In this document: one piece after another, positions 1 to 9,929 of the stretch | How the letters are laid out: each line of letters begins with the position of its first letter | How positions within the stretch are numbered: position 1 is the first letter of the stretch | From: Terana coerulea | Taxonomy: Eukaryota; Basidiomycota; Agaricomycetes; Polyporales; Phanerochaetaceae | DNA: 40,652 bases | Assembly: GCA_024811115.1 (NCBI GenBank) | Contig: JAKOGH010000883.1 | Location: 1 to 40,652, forward strand | Direction of reading: 5' to 3' | Position numbers and translations under genes: made by a program | Notes under the pieces: generated by a model | What the model was told of the DNA's origin: nothing | Seen by the model: the letters and a program-made list of their open reading frames with translations, nothing else | Database searches by the model: none

Positions 1-216
1 AGTGTTACATACCATTAATAGACTACTTTTAGCTTTACTATAGCACATTTTGTTAAAGCACTTTGATCAAGCTAAATATATTTTAGACAATTGATGAACT
101 CTTCTTGTATTATTTGTAAAGTGTGCTTCTGACACTATATTTCTATAACTATAAAAGAAGAATTTATAACATCTTCAGATTATTTTACAAAACTAATAGC
201 ATTGTACAACATTAAA

Positions 217-440
217 GCTTGAAATGTTATAATAGTCATATAACATTTTATAGCAGCATTAGAGCATTTTACTATAGCTATCCAGTATTTTACAATTCCC
301 ATGAAACATTTTACGATAGGTATATAGCACACTACAATATATTAACAATAATTTACAATGGCTCTACACTATTTTACATTAAGCTGACACTATTTTATAT
401 ATAGCTAGCTTCATTTTACAACACTAGCCAATGCCTTTGT
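217..440. repeat. Degenerate 21-bp tandem repeat
   Basis: The motif 'cattttacaatag' recurs with a 21-base period for about nine units. It is easiest to see in plus-frame translation, where an aromatic F-Y (or H-Y, I-Y) pair returns every seven residues without a break. The 61-codon open frame at 219-404 is a by-product of a repeat whose period is a multiple of three, not a gene. Confidence 0.6.
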
Positions 441-972
441 CTATTTACAATTTACAATTTGGCTGGCAACTTTTTGATGGCCTCACTAGCATTGCTAGTC
501 ATTTTTGTTTACAGTTCTAGCAGCCACTGTTGCAAAACCTTGCAAGCATTGTGTTAATGCCTGCTAACTATTAGTGCCAATGGTGGAGATAACTAATAAT
601 CTTACCTTAATTCGCTCAGCCACCATAAAAGGAACTAAGTAGTTTTAAGTACTTCCACCTTCAATATATAAGAAAAGAGATTCTAATAAAGTAGCCATCA
701 ATAGAATTGTTAATAAGCAGCATAGTAAAAAAGCAAAGGTAATAGTTATTGAAAGTGTTGTGAAGAGCCCAATGAACCACTTTAAAGGTTTATATATGCA
801 CATATGTGTTACCTACCTCTTTTTATAGTAAAACTTCATTAGATATTAGGAAAAACTGCATATCCCACCATGCTATATATCAGCATATTGCCAACAATCC
901 CTTAGCATCAATGACTGCCAAGCTTTTGAGTGTCTTTCTGCTTTTGCACCTTCTAATTCTTAAGGTCTTGCA
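441..972. other. AT-rich stretch, no gene seen
   Basis: CpG-poor AT-rich sequence. I see no coding frame, terminal repeat or RNA motif in it. Confidence 0.5.
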
Positions 973-2878
973 TTAAGCTGCATGACCAAAGTAAATTAGA
1001 CTGCTTATAAGCCTCCAAATAGGCAAATGTGAATGCACCTGCAGAGTTAGTTCAGACAGAGGGAGATGTAATGCCAACACTTCTGCAGCTTTATGTGTAA
1101 ATGGTTTTATATTGGCAAATATGTAGGTATTAATTAAAGCTACTCTACGCGCTCTGCACTCTTCACAAGCTTCAAGCAGCAGAGTCGGCAACGTGCTTGC
1201 AGAGTAAGTTTCAGTCAAAGAGTATACAAGATCAACAAAACCTATTCATGTGGACAATTATCAATTAAGTAGACTTCTACTAAAAATATTTGACATATAT
1301 CTGACGAGTCCACTTTATGCTCTTTGTGGGCTTGAAGTTACAGAGTTGTAAACATGCTCATAGAGTAGGTTCTAATAGAAGTCTGTGTGACACTAACAGA
1401 TTAGCTCTTATCTAATAATTTTGGGTAAGTAAATGCATACTAAAAAGATCTGAGGCATGCCTTATGATGTTACTCTATGCTCTGTTTAATTCTCTTTATC
1501 TTGGAACATGCACAATAAAATAGAAACTGCTCATATATACTGTTGCAAACTACAAGTGGCAATCTTTAGTTGCGGACATATTTCTAACTAAAGAAATTGT
1601 GAAGTGATAAGGTAGCAGAGGCAGGTGCAATTAGTCAATAAGTTATTATTAATGTCAAGCGCCAATTATAATGCACAAATACTCTGAACAAATCCCAGAG
1701 CAACATATGTCTAAATGCTATCCTTTATACATATTACCACAATGTGCTATAGAATTCCTAACCAATAATGCGTTTGATTTTGCATAGGCTGTGCTTGGCA
1801 ACAATAGAACTCTAGCTCATGCAACTTCTCTCATCCTCTGAGAGCCTCTCATAAATATTTGCACAGAACTGATTAAAGGCATCTGTAATTAGTGCAAAAG
1901 AGGCCAATTATTTACTTTGTGCTATAACTTTGTCCTAGTTAGGTTTTGAGAAGATAAATGCGGAAGGTACCTGAGCAAACACATGCCTACAATGGTCCCT
2001 GTGTTGAATGTGTCAATGGCAACTGCAAATTCTATTGCTGTGGGCTATACTACTAACCCAGTCTCACATAAGTTTGCTACAAACAAGTACTGGCTGAGAA
2101 GATCAAAAGCCAAAAGGTTGAATTGATTTTGAGGTTACAATGTACAAAGTTTAATGTATTTGCAAAGGCCATTAGTATCTCTGATAGATTGCGTCTGGGC
2201 CAGTTGCAGGAGTCTGCTGCCACTCAAAGCCTTGGGTGTTGGAGGCTGGTATTGTATTAGGGCCTGGTGGCTAATGCCACAATGGTTGCAGAAGAAATTG
2301 GCATGCTTACAGGGGTACTGTGCTTTTGAACCTGATATATAGGTTGTAAACTTCTGATAAGTACTGAAGTGTATTTATTGGGCATGCCGAGCTGTTTGGC
2401 ATAATGCTTCGGTGTTAAAGCTGATGTTTCAAAAACAAAACAAAAAAGCCCTGCACACATAGCTTTAAATGCTACATTAATGCAATTTCCTTCACAGCTA
2501 TTCACATTCCACTGTGATGGAGCATGCTCTTGAAGCAGTGTGTAAAAGTCTTCCTCACTTAAAAGGATGTGCTGTACATAGAAAAGGTTTTCATCTGCAG
2601 GATCAGTGGCAACTTGCAGTAATTCATGAAGGAAAAGAGCCATAGTGTCCAGGGCAACATCTTTATTGATAGCAAGACATGCAACAAAAAAAAGGCCTAA
2701 GTAAGCAAGAGCAGCTAGGTTATGTTCTGCTAATAAATTTATTAGGCAGTTGCAGAGTTTTTTAAATATCTAAAAATGAGTATTGTAGTGTACCAAGTTG
2801 CTTTTTCCAAAGTTCACAGTAGAGCTGCTTAAGCTTCCATAACTGATCAAGCTCTACTATTATATAGCTCGCATGCAT
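973..2878 (-). pseudogene. Decayed multi-exon gene, unknown family
   Basis: Four coding-like blocks lie in order on the minus strand. Block 1 is 2878-2762 (starts M-H-A-S-Y; contains ELDQLWKLKQLYCELWKKQL). Block 2 is 2769-2257, the longest open frame, treated separately. Block 3 is about 2119-1971 (contains FNLLAFDLLSQYLFVANL and PTAIEFAVAIDTFNTGTIVG) and ends at a donor-like CAG|GTACCT. Block 4 is 1882-1815 (AFNQFCANIYERLSEDERSC), after an acceptor-like TTACAG. A last block, about 1242-973, contains LLLEACEECRARRVALINTY. Amino-acid composition is protein-like, with mixed charged and hydrophobic helices, unlike the low-complexity frames elsewhere. In-frame stops are TAA or TAG where CAA or CAG would be expected from a C-to-T change, and blocks 1 and 2 meet with a one-base frame change. 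I do not recognise the family; it could be a host gene relic or a transposon-encoded protein. Confidence 0.35.
2257..2769 (-). CDS. Hypothetical open frame of 170 codons inside the relic
   Basis: This is the longest uninterrupted block of the relic, open from just after TAG at 2770-2772 to TAA at 2257-2259. The first ATG is at 2643, giving 128 residues; the open frame extends about 42 codons upstream of it, following an acceptor-like TTTTTAG. An N-terminal hydrophobic stretch (LAALAYLGLFFVACLAI) precedes a mixed region with DPADENLFYVQHILLSEEDF. No catalytic motif or known domain is recognisable. More than 500 bases without a stop in AT-rich DNA, with balanced composition, favour past or present coding. 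Expression is not shown. Confidence 0.35.
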   Translation of the reverse strand: MFKKLCNCLINLLAEHNLAALAYLGLFFVACLAINKDVALDTMALFLHELLQVATDPADENLFYVQHILLSEEDFYTLLQEHAPSQWNVNSCEGNCINVAFKAMCAGLFCFVFETSALTPKHYAKQLGMPNKYTSVLIRSLQPIYQVQKHSTPVSMPISSATIVALATRP

Positions 2879-4021
2879 AAGAAGGGTAGATTAAAGTGAA
2901 AGGGATAAGAGGCAATATAGCTCAGGTGGTATTATTGTAAATGAGTATTTTGCAGAAAGTCATATGTACAACTTGTGTGGTATGTATTATTTTTTCAGCT
3001 ATTCATTTTTCCTCTTCTATTTTTGTTTAAAAGAAATCTGCCCATTTATTATGCACTCAATATATTGCTTTACTTATTATTGCAGCACTTGCCTCCTCAG
3101 TGTAAATTTGATTGCAAACTATTGTTGAATTGTTGCTGTAACATAAAATACACTAATAATGATAGAAAACGTATCGCTTTCTTTAGCAGTTGCCTAAGGC
3201 CAATTGCCTTATCAAAATGTTAGTAATATTTTAAGTTCAAATGATTTTTCTGTTACTATTGTTTAATACTTCTTATGAGTACATTAAAGAACTTTATAGT
3301 GTACAGGTATTTGTAAGAGCGCTAAGCTTTATAATTTATCAATTTTAAATTATAAGCATAATATTTACTTCATAATAAATAGAAAAAAGTAAAATATACT
3401 AAGCATTAGCTTTACAATAGCTGCTAAAATGTTACTTAGTAGCAATCAGGTAGAAAAATGGTATAAATAGTATAATACCAATGACTTAGTATGAAAAAAG
3501 TAATTTACTAGCTATCAAATAGCGCAAATTAGCTATAACATAGAGTATATATGCATAAACTCATAAAAAGTGCAATAAATACTATTGCTCAGTATATGTA
3601 TAGCGCAGAAAAGTGCACAGTAAGCAAGTAAGCATAATAGTATTATAATAGTAGATATTAGTGCAATAGCATTGAAATAGCTATCTACTAGTAGACTCTG
3701 GCTAATTTATCCAAATTGATCAAAACTAATAACAATTAACAAAGTAGGTTTTCTCAGATGAGTAAAATATAATAAATTGCATTATTATAATATCAAGCTC
3801 GGCATTAGACCAAGGTAACCATGCTTTCACCATTAGTGCTTAGTGCAATGCTTTAAATAGAGCTTGCACCCACTGTCAACAATGTTAAGCTTGCTATGCA
3901 TGCCAATTACTAAATATATTGCTTGCTGTAGACCTCTATAGACTATGTCAGCTCTTCGGGCTACCATTCCTTGTTTAAGGCCTTTATTATTGGCTAAATT
4001 GGACAATAGTAATAAGCACAA
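2879..4021. other. AT-rich stretch with one small coding-like frame
   Basis: CpG-poor and very AT-rich, especially 3,240-3,790. A minus-strand frame at 3833-4021 (62 codons; contains GLKQGMVARRADIVYRGLQQ) has protein-like composition and may be a fragment of another decayed gene. It has no recognisable domain, and I see nothing else. Confidence 0.3.
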
Positions 4022-4170
4022 ATATGGGTGTATTTGCTAGGTATGGGTATGAGTACATTATGGATATAGATATAAGTATAAGTTTTGGCACTTATGTATC
4101 CAGCAATACCTAGAGCAGTTTATATAGTAAAACAATCTATATTAATATATGTATGAACTAGTTGTTGTGT
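4022..4170 (+). repeat. Repeat family F, copy 1
   Basis: The sequence from 'atgggtgtatttgctagg' through 'gatatagatataagtataag' to 'gcagtttatatagtaaaaca' matches the reverse complement of about 25,990-26,155, with the same order of landmarks and scattered substitutions. It is a short dispersed element rich in GGTATRG and TATAGA tracts. No terminal repeats could be fixed. Confidence 0.6.
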
Positions 4171-4674
4171 TCTTTGTTTGTTTTTGTGCCTTTAATAAGC
4201 TATCAATGATTGAAATCAGCCGTGTAGCTGATAAAATATAGTAGTGTCAGTTGAGGCTATACTGGCACGTTGACACCTTTATATCTCAATAAATATATAG
4301 CTGATTCATATAAATGAATACTTTCTGAGCTTGCCTAAATAAGGAATTTAAGACAGTATTTAGCCAAAGGGTCATGCTGTGTATTTTGTAAAATAAGTGC
4401 ATTGATACTCTATCACCTGCTTATTCTAGTAGGTCTATAATAGTTCATTGAATCATAGGTCAATTTTCAAACCTAAGAGCTTGTTTAAATCATACTCAGC
4501 AGCTTTAAAAGAATGTATCAAAATGAAAGGCCTATCTGCTGTATTTTCCAAAATGTAAGTGCAGAAAAGTGCATATTGCCTAAAATACCAATGATATTAT
4601 AATTCACTCCTACCTTATCTCTCTTTGTAACAAAAACACTAAGTTAATTAGATAGCTAATACCCATAAGGATAT
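4171..4674. other. AT-rich stretch, no gene seen
   Basis: CpG-poor intervening sequence between repeats F and E. I see no coding frame or structured element. Confidence 0.5.
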
Positions 4675-4795
4675 ATTACGCAGCTCTATGTAATATTTAC
4701 TCTAAGTATATATGGTGATTTTGAGCTCATATCTATAGCTATGTATAAGTAGTGCATTTACCCACAGATAAATAAGCTACCTATACCTGTAGCTT
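4675..4795 (+). repeat. Repeat family E, copy 1
   Basis: The segment containing 'agtagtgcatttacccacag' and 'ataaataagctacctatacc' matches the reverse complement of about 25,085-25,220. It directly abuts the partial family B copy that begins at about 4,808. Confidence 0.6.
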
Positions 4796-4807
4796 AAAAT
4801 AAATAAT

Positions 4808-5130
4808 AGTGCAAATTCGGACTATTTGCACTTTATAGCTAGCATCATTATCATACATAATAATGTGTACATTGTCAAAATTAAGTATTAGTTGTAGCTA
4901 CATGATGATATTTTCATTATGCACAAAAGCCTTTCAGTTAGAAATATATGGCTAAATGAACTCTAAGCCAAATCACTTCTGTGCATTATTTTTAACTGCT
5001 ACTATATGCTTAACTTTACTAATACCACTAATAATCAAATACTTCAATGGATATAATTTTCACTTGACAATATTAACTATTTAATAGGTGCTAAAGCTCC
5101 ACAAACTACACAGCTATATTCATACGACTT
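4808..5130 (+). repeat. Fold-back family B, partial copy (right arm only)
   Basis: Starts at 'gactatttgcactttatagc' and follows the right arm of the family B copies at about 8,490-8,685 and 18,720-18,945. It then continues for about 110 bases that match about 18,945-19,030 ('caatattaactatttaatag' against 'caacattaactatttggtaa'). The left arm and loop are absent, so this is a truncated copy. Confidence 0.6.
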
Positions 5131-5373
5131 TTTAAAGCTAGTATTCTTACAGAAACCATCTACTACATTTTTAAGTAATTCTTCACTAAGTAGCTTAGAG
5201 AGAAACTTCTCTAATATATACTTTGCTTAATATTCCTCATTGTTTTGCAATGAGTATTACAGTGCACATTTTCCTTTAGCTTTTATCTGCAGCATATTTA
5301 CTTCTAAATAAATCTCTGAGCTCTATATTGGCTGATGTGGTTTTTTAAAATTCAAATAAAGTCAAAAGACTAA

Positions 5374-5379
<6 letters not shown>

Positions 5380-5411
<32 letters not shown>
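5380..5411. repeat. (TA)n microsatellite
   Basis: Sixteen uninterrupted TA dinucleotides. Confidence 0.95.
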
Positions 5412-5412
<1 letters not shown>

Positions 5413-5544
5413 CTTAAGGAGTTACTTAATAGTTGCTAAGTTCATATTCCTTTTGATTCATCTTGAATTATGATATACCTTTAGGTTATATTTTTCAGTA
5501 CATTTTATAATACCTTTCTGTCACAGATGGACGCATATATGTAG

Positions 5545-5945
5545 TATTATATTTCATTTTCTCGCATTTGTTAAGCACAGATACATGGCTTGGTAGCAGC
5601 CCTAGAGCCTCTGGGCTTCATTCCGATGATCCCGGCGCTTAGCTCCCAAATGCGGCTCAATTCTTTCTATGTTCTCAGATACTTAGCACTTTGGACTCTC
5701 TGGCCTTGTTCTTCATCTCAACCTTTTGATCATTGAGAACAAGGTATGTATTCTCTACATTGTACATAGGAGCAATGCTGACTTTGTCATTAGGAACAAG
5801 TATTGGCACCTGCCTGCCTATTCTGCAAGATCTACCAGGAGTTAGCTCTTGTCACCCTCCCTTGTGACGTGTTCTATCATCTATTCCCCATTCACTCCAA
5901 TCTGCTTGTTCTGATTACGCATCGAGCTCATCTCCGCAACACTTT
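5545..5945 (+). repeat. Dispersed repeat family A, copy 1
   Basis: Matches about 21,250-21,648 in the same orientation. Shared landmarks include 'gtatgtattct', 'gatctac', 'atacatggc..gtagcagcc', 'cactccaatctgcttg' and 'ctca..ttc.caaca'. Substitutions are mainly transitions. This copy keeps more CpG (for example 'atgatcccggcgcttag') where copy 2 has TpG or CpA. It begins near TGTTA and ends near CAACA, which recalls LTR ends, but the similarity continues left of TGTTA and no target duplication is visible, so I do not call it an LTR. Confidence 0.65.
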
Positions 5946-7509
5946 CTATGTAATATATCAGTTAAAATTGGCAAAGCTATCATATATATTTTTAAATGTT
6001 AATCATTGCTATATATATATGCAATAAGTTTTGATATTTTGTTAATAGTTATCAAATTTAATCTATTATATAGTTAAAATTCCAAAGTAGTTTGTTTATT
6101 AACTCTTTAATCTTAGATTTTTTTAATGCCATCACTACGTACTTTTCTTTTAAATCAAAATATATTCAAATCGTTGCAATTGTTTTATAAAATAAGTTAT
6201 CTTAAAGTTTAACAGATTGGAAGCCGTTGTGTTGGAATATTTTAGACATTGCTTTCATTTTTGCATAAAGTCATGCCTATATATAAATTGTCTTTAGAAT
6301 AATAGCTTATAATAGCAAGCCAAAACTTAAGCACTATGCTTTAGAGTTGCGTAAACTATACATAACTGCCCAAAAAGATACAACTTAGTTGCATATATTA
6401 TCATGGCATGCTTTAGTGTCAGGCTCTTTTTAAATTTTTGTAGTAGTTTTAATGCCACTTTGTGTAAATTCTAGTCTGTTGTCATCTTAGCATCCAAAAC
6501 TATAATATCCAATAGCAAGCGCCTTTATATAATAGTGTCCAAAACCATGCCATCATTTAGCTGAAACTTTTTGCAGTGATGCCCCAAAGCGCACTATGAA
6601 ATGGCAGGAGACTTTTTAGAGTAGTGCTCTATAACATTATATTGCTAAGTAATATAAAACTTTCTAGACAGATTTTTGCTATACTGTTTATACTGTTATA
6701 TATATTTAATAAGCTGTTATAAAGTATAATGCTATGCCAAAAGCTCTAAAGTGCCAGCAAAGCACTATAAAAGGTACACCTTTGTTAATATCCATAATAC
6801 TTGAGTTTATATCAAAGATAGTTGCAGTAAAGGGAAAAGTTGCAAGATGCCTAGTATAGAACAAGACTTGCATAGCATGTAATTTGTTTAGAGCTAGACT
6901 TGAGTGCTTATGTTAAAACTTAGATTAGCCAGTTAATTTAAAGTGCTATAGCCTTGGCAAGTTTGCTGTTTTGAGCAGTGAGTTTACAATTTCAATTGGC
7001 TAATATAGATTGATAGTAATATAAATGACATAAGTATATCTTTAAACATTGCTATAGAGGCTCTAGCCATAGTATAAGTGCTAGACACTGTGGCGACTGC
7101 CCAATAAATCCTTTGGACTTATCTAGGAGTTATTGCAGATACCAAAACAAATTGTCTATCATAGGTCCAAGAGATGCATGCCAAATACTTTCAAAATGTC
7201 TCTTTGTTTTTGCATGTATCCAACATAAATCCAGCTCATCAAAGCAACTCTGATTGCAATGTGCAAGACATACTAAGGATGTATGGAAGATAATTTGTTT
7301 TACTCTCCATGATAAGTCTTCAATAAATGTACTAGATTTATTGTCCAGTTGCTGCAGTGAAATGATGAATTGTATGTAATACACTTAGATATAGCTCTGA
7401 GTGGCAAGTATAAAGTGGCACACTATAAACCAAATATAACATCACAACTCCTGACACTATTGATGCATGTAAAATGGCATAGTATGAGTATAAATAAATA
7501 TAGTTGCCA
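5946..7509. other. AT-rich stretch, mostly featureless
   Basis: CpG-poor sequence with no convincing gene. A minus-strand frame at 7130-7384 (84 codons; contains FIEDLSWRVKQIIFHTSLVC) has a protein-like composition and could be a relic. No domain is recognisable. Confidence 0.4.
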
Positions 7510-7745
7510 TTTTAGAAAATCTGCAGCCCGAGTTATTAGGCTTACAGTGTGAGAGAAGTGAGCTTTAAAGGCTTATTCCTATCTAAACAGCAGGATATCA
7601 TCCAAAGAGCATGCAGATGTGTGTTCTATATATATACATATGCATTTTTAGGAATATATTTAGTGTTCTTGAAATTTATCTCGCTTTTTCAATTGATAAA
7701 TTACCTTGGCTAGTGAATAGCAGTGACAGAGCACAGTACCAAAAT
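7510..7745 (+). repeat. Direct repeat D, copy 1 (left of fold-back B)
   Basis: Begins 'ttttagaaaatctgcagccc' and ends near 'gacagagcacagtacc'. The same order of landmarks, including 'aaacagcag.ata.catc' and 'gtgaatagcagtgacagag', recurs at about 8,683-8,920 in the same orientation. The two copies bracket the fold-back element at 7,795-8,685. Confidence 0.6.
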
Positions 7746-7794
7746 ATAAATGCATTGTTAGAAATGATGGAAATATTTGAGTATATATAAAAGC

Positions 7795-8685
7795 ATTGTA
7801 GATCATATAATGGCAGCCAAAAGTAATGCACAGGAGTAATTGGCCTCAGCTTCATTTGGCTATGTTTTTCTATTCAGAAAGCTTTAGTATATAGTGAAAA
7901 CATTTTTATGCAGCTATAACTAATGCCTAATTTTGAGAATATACACATTATCAAATATAGTAATGGTGCTAGCTATAAAGTGCAAATAGTCGGAAATTGC
8001 CACAATACTTTCTTTAATTATAACTTCATTAGTAAAATACACATTGCTTTAGTAAGAACAAAATATCACTGCTGAGATAATGCTGTTTTGGAACTATACT
8101 ACGTATATCTCATTGTAGCTTTTGATATACAAGAAATAATGGAAAGCATCATGTTGCTGCAGCACTGATATTTATTAACATTTGTAAAGCTCTATATAGA
8201 GCAAACACATATGTGCAATATTTTTCGTACAAGTCAATTAGATTATAAAAGTGAAGTACAAAGCAGTACTAGTGATATACTACATATAAAGCTGCAGAAC
8301 AAACGAATATATAATAGATGTTGTGGCAAGAAACTATTTTCTATTATTGCTTATGTAGCAGAAGCTATGATCAACTTTGTATGATATGATATTAAAACTG
8401 CATCTTCTTAGCAGTAATATCATGTTCTTACTAAAGCAAAATATATTTTACTGATGAAGCTATGATTGAAACAAGCATTGTGGCAATTTCCGACTATTTG
8501 CACTTTATAGCTAGCACCATCACTATATTTGGTAATGTGTACATTTCCAAAATTAAATATCAGCTGTAGCTCTACAAAATGTTTCTGCTGTATGCTAAAG
8601 CCTTCTAAGTAGAAAGATATAGCTACACAAAGTTGAGGCCAAATTACCCCTGTGTATTACTTTTAACCACCACTGCAAGCATGAT
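7795..8685. mobile_element. Fold-back (long inverted repeat) element, family B copy 1
   Basis: The left arm, about 7,795-8,090, is the reverse complement of the right arm, about 8,390-8,685. The clearest part is 'gtgcaaatagtcggaaattg' at about 7,980 against 'caatttccgactatttgcac' at about 8,485; the pairing continues outward past 'ggtgctagctataaagtgc' and inward to 'ctttagtaagaaca'. The arms enclose about 300 bases of loop that are also present in copy 2. I see no transposase frame, so this is probably a non-autonomous DNA element. Family membership is unknown. Confidence 0.7.
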
Positions 8686-8920
8686 TTTAGAGCATCCACA
8701 GCCTGAGCTATAGGGCTTATATTATGTTAAAAGCAAGGTTCAAGGGCTTCTTATCGTTGAAACAGCAGAATAGCATCTAGTAAGCACGCAAATATGTTTT
8801 GCGCATATGAATACTTCTCTTTGAATATATTCATAATTCTGACGATTTATTTAGTGTTTTAGATCTGTGATTCACTTTAGATAGTAAATAGCAGTAACAG
8901 AGTGTGGTACTAAATTACTG
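8683..8920 (+). repeat. Direct repeat D, copy 2 (right of fold-back B)
   Basis: Counterpart of 7,510-7,745 ('ttttagagcatccacagcct' against 'ttttagaaaatctgcagccc'), about 1.17 kb downstream in the same orientation. Confidence 0.6.
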
Positions 8921-9929
8921 ATAGAATCACAAAAATCATGAACATAATCTCACACATTTTAAAGCATGCCTAATGTGTCTGTGAACATTGGTAACAATCT
9001 ACAATGCTTCAAGCCATGGCTAGCGTGCCTATACTCGGAATGAACTGTGATTATATGCTATAACCAGTGTTGCAGATGCAAGACATTACCAAAAATGCCA
9101 GATATAATCACATAAGGGGTTTTGATATATTGTCGCTTACTCAACTATTTTCAGGATTTGTGGACATGTATTGGGACGGGCGCTTAAAACATTACAAAGT
9201 CAAAAGCTGCCCTAATGTTCTAACCATATAAAATGTTTCCTTGCCTTACTACATTCGTGGTTCAAGTATCAAGTGCTATAAACTTATGTTGTACATTTTT
9301 GTGCACATATGCTAAGCTCAGATGAAGATCGAAGCCTTTCAAAGTGCGCTTGTGTCAAGATTGCCAAATTGGGTAAACACTGTCACTAACAAAAGCACAT
9401 CAGACTCTCACTGCTCACTTTGGTGTGCTTAAATGCTTTGCAATATATATTGTAAGGCTTTTTATCACGTAGGCTCATTTTCAATGAGCAATATAATGTC
9501 AGCTAGTATGCCAAAATCCTACAATACAGTGTACAAAGGCGCAGGCGCCGGGAAGGGCATGCTAAAAGAGGTGAAAAGTTAACGCCTTGACAATGCCTGC
9601 ATGCCGTACAAAGCTTCAAAAACACTTTGGCGCAATATATACACTATAAAGCCATTTTTGATAGCAAGCATGTATTTATACCGAATTTATTGTGCGGCCC
9701 TGTTGCCTGTTACTTCCTTCGCCGAGATTTTAGTGGATGGGCGCCCATGCGCTCTGCTCACGAAGATATTTGTGGCCATTCCTCACTGGCATTTATTTGT
9801 AATATACAGGTGGCTAAATGTGTGATAATTAGATGCAAAAGTACTGATACAACTTTGGGGTGATTAGAATACATATTTGCACAGCAGTGCGATGTGCAAG
9901 CTAGGTCAGCCGAGATGCCGGTAGATCAC
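8921..9929. other. Transition zone, no gene seen
   Basis: GC content and CpG frequency begin to rise here. The two overlapping plus-strand frames at 9601-9863 have no recognisable domain and lie just upstream of the gypsy remnant, so they may be decayed reverse-transcriptase sequence. I cannot support that from motifs. Confidence 0.3.

Noticed and set aside
5569..5941. Family A copy 1 as a solo LTR
   Set aside because: No target duplication, and similarity with copy 2 extends left of the putative TG start.
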